NCBI RefSeq assembly: GCF_000022085.1 | Contig: NC_011894.1 | Location: 1,638,501 to 1,702,500 of the forward strand | Direction: 5' to 3' | Length of the DNA stretch: 64,000 nucleotides | Source: Methylobacterium nodulans ORS 2060 | Lineage (GTDB): Bacteria; Pseudomonadota; Alphaproteobacteria; Rhizobiales; Beijerinckiaceae | In this document: positions 60,977 through 64,000 of the stretch, piece by piece | Position numbering within the stretch: position 1 is the stretch's first letter | Layout: every line of letters starts with the position of its first letter | Program-made: the position numbers and the translations under genes | Notes under the pieces: generated by a model | Seen by the model: the letters and a program-made list of their open reading frames with translations, nothing else | Told to the model about the DNA's origin: nothing | Databases searched by the model: none

Positions 60977-63900
60977 ATGGGGATCGAGGGTTTCGTGGTC
61001 GATGCGGTCACGCGCACCGCGCAGCGGCGCGCCGCGGATCCATGTGCCTCGGCCTGGGTCTCGGCCAATGCGGGCGCGGGCAAGACCAAGGTGCTTACCG
61101 ACCGGGTGGTGCGGCTTCTGCTGCACGGGGCGGCGCCGTCGAAGATCCTCTGCCTCACCTTCACCAAGGCGGCGGCCGCGAACATGGCGATCCGCGTCTT
61201 CGAGCGGCTCGGGCGCTGGGTGACCCTCGACGCCGAGGCGCTGCGGGCCGAGCTGACCGAGCTCGAGGGCGAGCGGCCGGATGCCGCCACCTTGCGCCGG
61301 GCGCGCCGCCTCTTCGCGCGCGCCGTCGAGACGCCGGGCGGCCTCAAGATCGAGACCCTGCACGCCCTGTGCGAGCGGCTCCTCCATCTCGTGCCCTTCG
61401 AGGCGAATGTGCCGGCCCGCTTCGTCGTGCTCGATGAGGCGCAGACCCGCGAGGCGGTGGACCGCACCATCGACAACGTGCTGGCGGATGCGGTGGACGG
61501 CACCCATCCGGATCTCGCCGGGGCGCTCGGCCTCGTCGCGCCCGAGGCCGCGGGCGAGACCCTGCGCCGGGCGATCGGCGAGGCGGTGCGGGCGCGGTCG
61601 CTGCTTGGCCATCCGGACGGGCCGCAGGCGCGGCTGGAGCATTTGCGGGATGCGCTCGGGCTCGCGCCGGGCGAGACCGCCGCGGCGATCGAGGCGCGGA
61701 TGCTGGAGGAGGGTCCGGGCGACTGGGCCGGCCTCGCGGCGCGGCTGCGTACCGGCAAGGCCACCGACGAGAAGCGGGCCGAGGCGCTGGCGCTCGCCGC
61801 CGTCGCGGAAGGCCCCCAGCGCCTGCCGCTCTACCTCGCGGTCTTCTTCAAGGACGAGGGGGAGGGGGATCCCTACGCGGCGGCGACGCTCGGCACCAAG
61901 GCGGTGCCGGAGGCGGTCAAGCAGGCGCTCCTCGACGAGCAGGCGCGGCTGTCGACGCTGCGCGAGCGGCTCAAGGCGGCCCGGGCCCATGCGCGCACCT
62001 GCGCCCTGTTCACCCTCGCGGCCGAGATCCACCGGCGGGTCGAGTTGCAGAAGGCGCGTCTCGGCGCCCTCGACTTCGACGATCTGATCCACAAGACCCT
62101 CGACCTGCTGACGCGGGTCGATTCGGCCTGGGTGCTCTACAAGCTCGACCGCGGCATCGACCATGTCCTGATCGACGAGGCGCAGGACACCAATCCGGAG
62201 CAATGGGAGATCCTGCGCCGGATCACCGAGGATTTCTGCGCCGGCGCGGGGGCCCGCAGCGGCGAGATGCCCCGCACCCGCTTCGCGGTGGGCGACCCCA
62301 AGCAGTCGATCTACAGCTTCCAGGGCGCGGCGCCGGAGGAATTCGAGACCACGCGGCAGGCCTGGCGCAAGGCGGCGCTCGGGGCCGGGCTCACCTTCGA
62401 GGATGTCGGGCTCACCCTCTCGTTCCGCTCCGCCAGGGGCGTGCTGCGGGGCGTCGACGCCACCTTCGCGCTGGCGGAGCACTTTCGCGGTCTCTCCTTC
62501 GGGGATGAGGCGGTCGGCACCGTGCACGAGACCGTGCGGATCGGCGCGCCGGGGCAGGTCGAGCTGTGGCCGGCGGAGACGCCCTCGCCGGAGCCGGAGC
62601 CGGATGCCTGGGTGCAGCCGGTCGATGCCGTCGAGGCCGGCGCGCCCGCGCTCGTCGTAGCGCGGCGGGTCGCCCGGGCGGTGCGGTGCTGGACCACGAC
62701 CGGCGACGAGGCCGGCCGGATCTGGCGGCCGGGCGAGATCCTGATCCTGGTGCGCAAGCGCTCGGCGGCCTTCGAGGGCGTGATCCGGGCCCTCAAGGCG
62801 GAGGGCGTGCCGGTGGCGGGCCAGGACCGGCTCGACATCGCCGCCCATATCGCCGTGATGGATCTGGTGGCGGCCGGGCGCGCCGCGCTGCTGCCCGAGG
62901 ACGACCTCACCCTCGCCACCGCCCTCAAGACGCCGCTCGTCGGGCTCTCCGACGACGACCTCGTGCGCATTGCCGCCCGGCGCGAGGCGTCCGAATCGCT
63001 GGCCAGAGCGCTCGCCCGGCATGCCGAGGCCGGCGATCCGGCGGCGCAGCGGGGCGCCGCCGCGCTCGCGGAATGGCAGGCGCTCGCCCGCGAGACGGGT
63101 CCCTTCGGCTTCTACGCGGAACTGCTCGGGCCGCGGGGCGGCCGGACCCGGCTCGTGGCGCGCCTCGGCGGCGAGGCGGGCGATGCCATCGACGTCTTCC
63201 TCACCGCCGCCGTGCAGGCCGAGCAGGGCACGGATGCGCCCTCGCTCACCGGCTTTCTGGCCCGCTATGCGCCGAGCGGCGGGCGGGATGCGGGCGGCCA
63301 CACGGTCAAGCGCGACCTCGAATCGGTGCGCGACGAGGTTCGCGTGATGACCGTGCACGGCGCCAAGGGCCTGGAGGCGGGCCTCGTCGTGCTGATCGAC
63401 GGCTGCGAGCCGCTCGGCCGCAACGATCCGCCTCTGCTGCCGATGGAGATCGGTGACGGCACAGCCGTCCACGGCGGCACGGTGCCGGTCTGGTCGCCGT
63501 CGAAGGGGCACGATTGTCCGGCCATCGCGGCGGCCCGGGACGCCCTGCACGACCGCGCCCGCCAGGAGCACAACCGCCTGCTCTACGTCGCGATGACCCG
63601 GGCGAAGGACCGCCTCGTCATCGCCCCTTACCGGGGCAGCGACAAGGAGACCCCGGAGGCGTGGTGCGAGATGGTGCGCCGCGGCCTCGTCGAAGCCTTC
63701 GGCGGCGTCGAGCGGACCGAGATGCCCTACGGCCCGGCCGAGACCTGGCGCGAGGGGGCGGCGGTGCCGATGCCGCCCGCCCCGCCCGTTTCCGCCCCCG
63801 CCGCCGAGGCCCTGCCCGACTGGCTTTTTCGGCCGGTCGCCCCCGAGGCCGAGCCGCTGCCGCCGCTGCGCCCCTCGGGTCTCGGCGCCGCCGACGAGCC

Positions 63901-64000
63901 GCGCCGCTCGGATGCCCGCTCCAGCGACCCGGCGGCGCGCCGCCGCGGCGTGCTGATCCACGCCCTGCTGGAGCATCTGCCGGCCGTGGCGCCGGAGCGG
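60977..64000 (+). CDS. addA: Double-strand break repair helicase AddA (5' part)
   Basis: The frame opens at ATG 60977 behind GGAGGTG and stays open for 1008 codons to the window end. It is the UvrD/RecB-type helicase-nuclease subunit: AWVSANAGAGKTKVLTDRVV (Walker A), SKILCLTFTKAAAANMAIRV (Ia), VLIDEAQDTNPEQWEIL (Walker B), FAVGDPKQSIYSFQGA (III), VMTVHGAKGLEAGLVVLID (V) and NRLLYVAMTRAKDRLVIAPY (VI). The last visible residues (GVLIHALLEHLPAV) begin the C-terminal nuclease domain. It works with AddB. Confidence 0.94.
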   Translation, partial: MGIEGFVVDAVTRTAQRRAADPCASAWVSANAGAGKTKVLTDRVVRLLLHGAAPSKILCLTFTKAAAANMAIRVFERLGRWVTLDAEALRAELTELEGERPDAATLRRARRLFARAVETPGGLKIETLHALCERLLHLVPFEANVPARFVVLDEAQTREAVDRTIDNVLADAVDGTHPDLAGALGLVAPEAAGETLRRAIGEAVRARSLLGHPDGPQARLEHLRDALGLAPGETAAAIEARMLEEGPGDWAGLAARLRTGKATDEKRAEALALAAVAEGPQRLPLYLAVFFKDEGEGDPYAAATLGTKAVPEAVKQALLDEQARLSTLRERLKAARAHARTCALFTLAAEIHRRVELQKARLGALDFDDLIHKTLDLLTRVDSAWVLYKLDRGIDHVLIDEAQDTNPEQWEILRRITEDFCAGAGARSGEMPRTRFAVGDPKQSIYSFQGAAPEEFETTRQAWRKAALGAGLTFEDVGLTLSFRSARGVLRGVDATFALAEHFRGLSFGDEAVGTVHETVRIGAPGQVELWPAETPSPEPEPDAWVQPVDAVEAGAPALVVARRVARAVRCWTTTGDEAGRIWRPGEILILVRKRSAAFEGVIRALKAEGVPVAGQDRLDIAAHIAVMDLVAAGRAALLPEDDLTLATALKTPLVGLSDDDLVRIAARREASESLARALARHAEAGDPAAQRGAAALAEWQALARETGPFGFYAELLGPRGGRTRLVARLGGEAGDAIDVFLTAAVQAEQGTDAPSLTGFLARYAPSGGRDAGGHTVKRDLESVRDEVRVMTVHGAKGLEAGLVVLIDGCEPLGRNDPPLLPMEIGDGTAVHGGTVPVWSPSKGHDCPAIAAARDALHDRARQEHNRLLYVAMTRAKDRLVIAPYRGSDKETPEAWCEMVRRGLVEAFGGVERTEMPYGPAETWREGAAVPMPPAPPVSAPAAEALPDWLFRPVAPEAEPLPPLRPSGLGAADEPRRSDARSSDPAARRRGVLIHALLEHLPAVAPER

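Noticed and set aside
60641..63976. Minus-strand open frame of about 1100 codons opposite addA
   Set aside because: It is an Arg/Gly/Ala-rich shadow of addA, whose plus-strand frame shows all helicase motifs.

Overview
The window is GC-rich, tightly packed chromosomal DNA of an alphaproteobacterium, most likely a member of the Methylobacteriaceae (Methylobacterium-like). I base this on the general-stress sigma system (a NepR-like/EcfG-like protein with GGAAC-N16/17-CGTT promoters around it), Ros/MucR-type regulators, a DivL pseudo-kinase, the alphaproteobacterial AddAB nuclease, a DUF6894 protein and several dispersed palindromic repeats. The species assignment is inference; no rRNA or other strong marker is present.

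1-10 kb: small secreted proteins flank a sigma factor whose N-terminus looks like its own anti-sigma factor NepR. Three of these secreted-protein genes carry exact EcfG-type promoters, so the block looks like a local general-stress regulon. A SulP transporter, an XRE regulator, a phosphoesterase, a MucR-like regulator without zinc ligands, a thioesterase and a three-gene MBOAT O-acyltransferase operon follow. 10-17 kb: a peptide gene with a double-glycine leader plus a Cys-rich partner, a MucR fragment, PsiF-repeat proteins, an RTX protein and small secreted proteins.

17-28 kb is accessory and eroded: an AT-rich patch, IS3 and terminase fragments, tRNA-Arg(CCG) with an inverted partial copy of its 3' half, frameshifted DUF429 and integrase genes, a DUF4396 fragment and a half EamA transporter. 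Intact genes sit between them (DsbA/FrnE-like oxidoreductase, aldehyde dehydrogenase, AraC regulator, methyltransferase). I read this as the remains of a prophage or island that used the tRNA gene.

28-48 kb: DUF1206 membrane protein (another EcfG promoter), a collagen-like secreted protein, a DHH phosphoesterase, a LysR regulator, Kup, a standalone SIR2 protein, an SLC13 transporter, an Mfd-like translocase, the murQ-SIS-nagA amino-sugar operon and a Tat-exported peptide-binding protein.

48-64 kb is conserved core: ahcY, divL, a TsaE-AmgK fusion, murU, addB and (running off the window) addA. Palindromic repeats separate several of these genes, and addB and addA are split by about 1.8 kb carrying an unrecognised lower-GC gene. 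The window therefore holds both the MurQ route and the AmgK-MurU route for recycling MurNAc.
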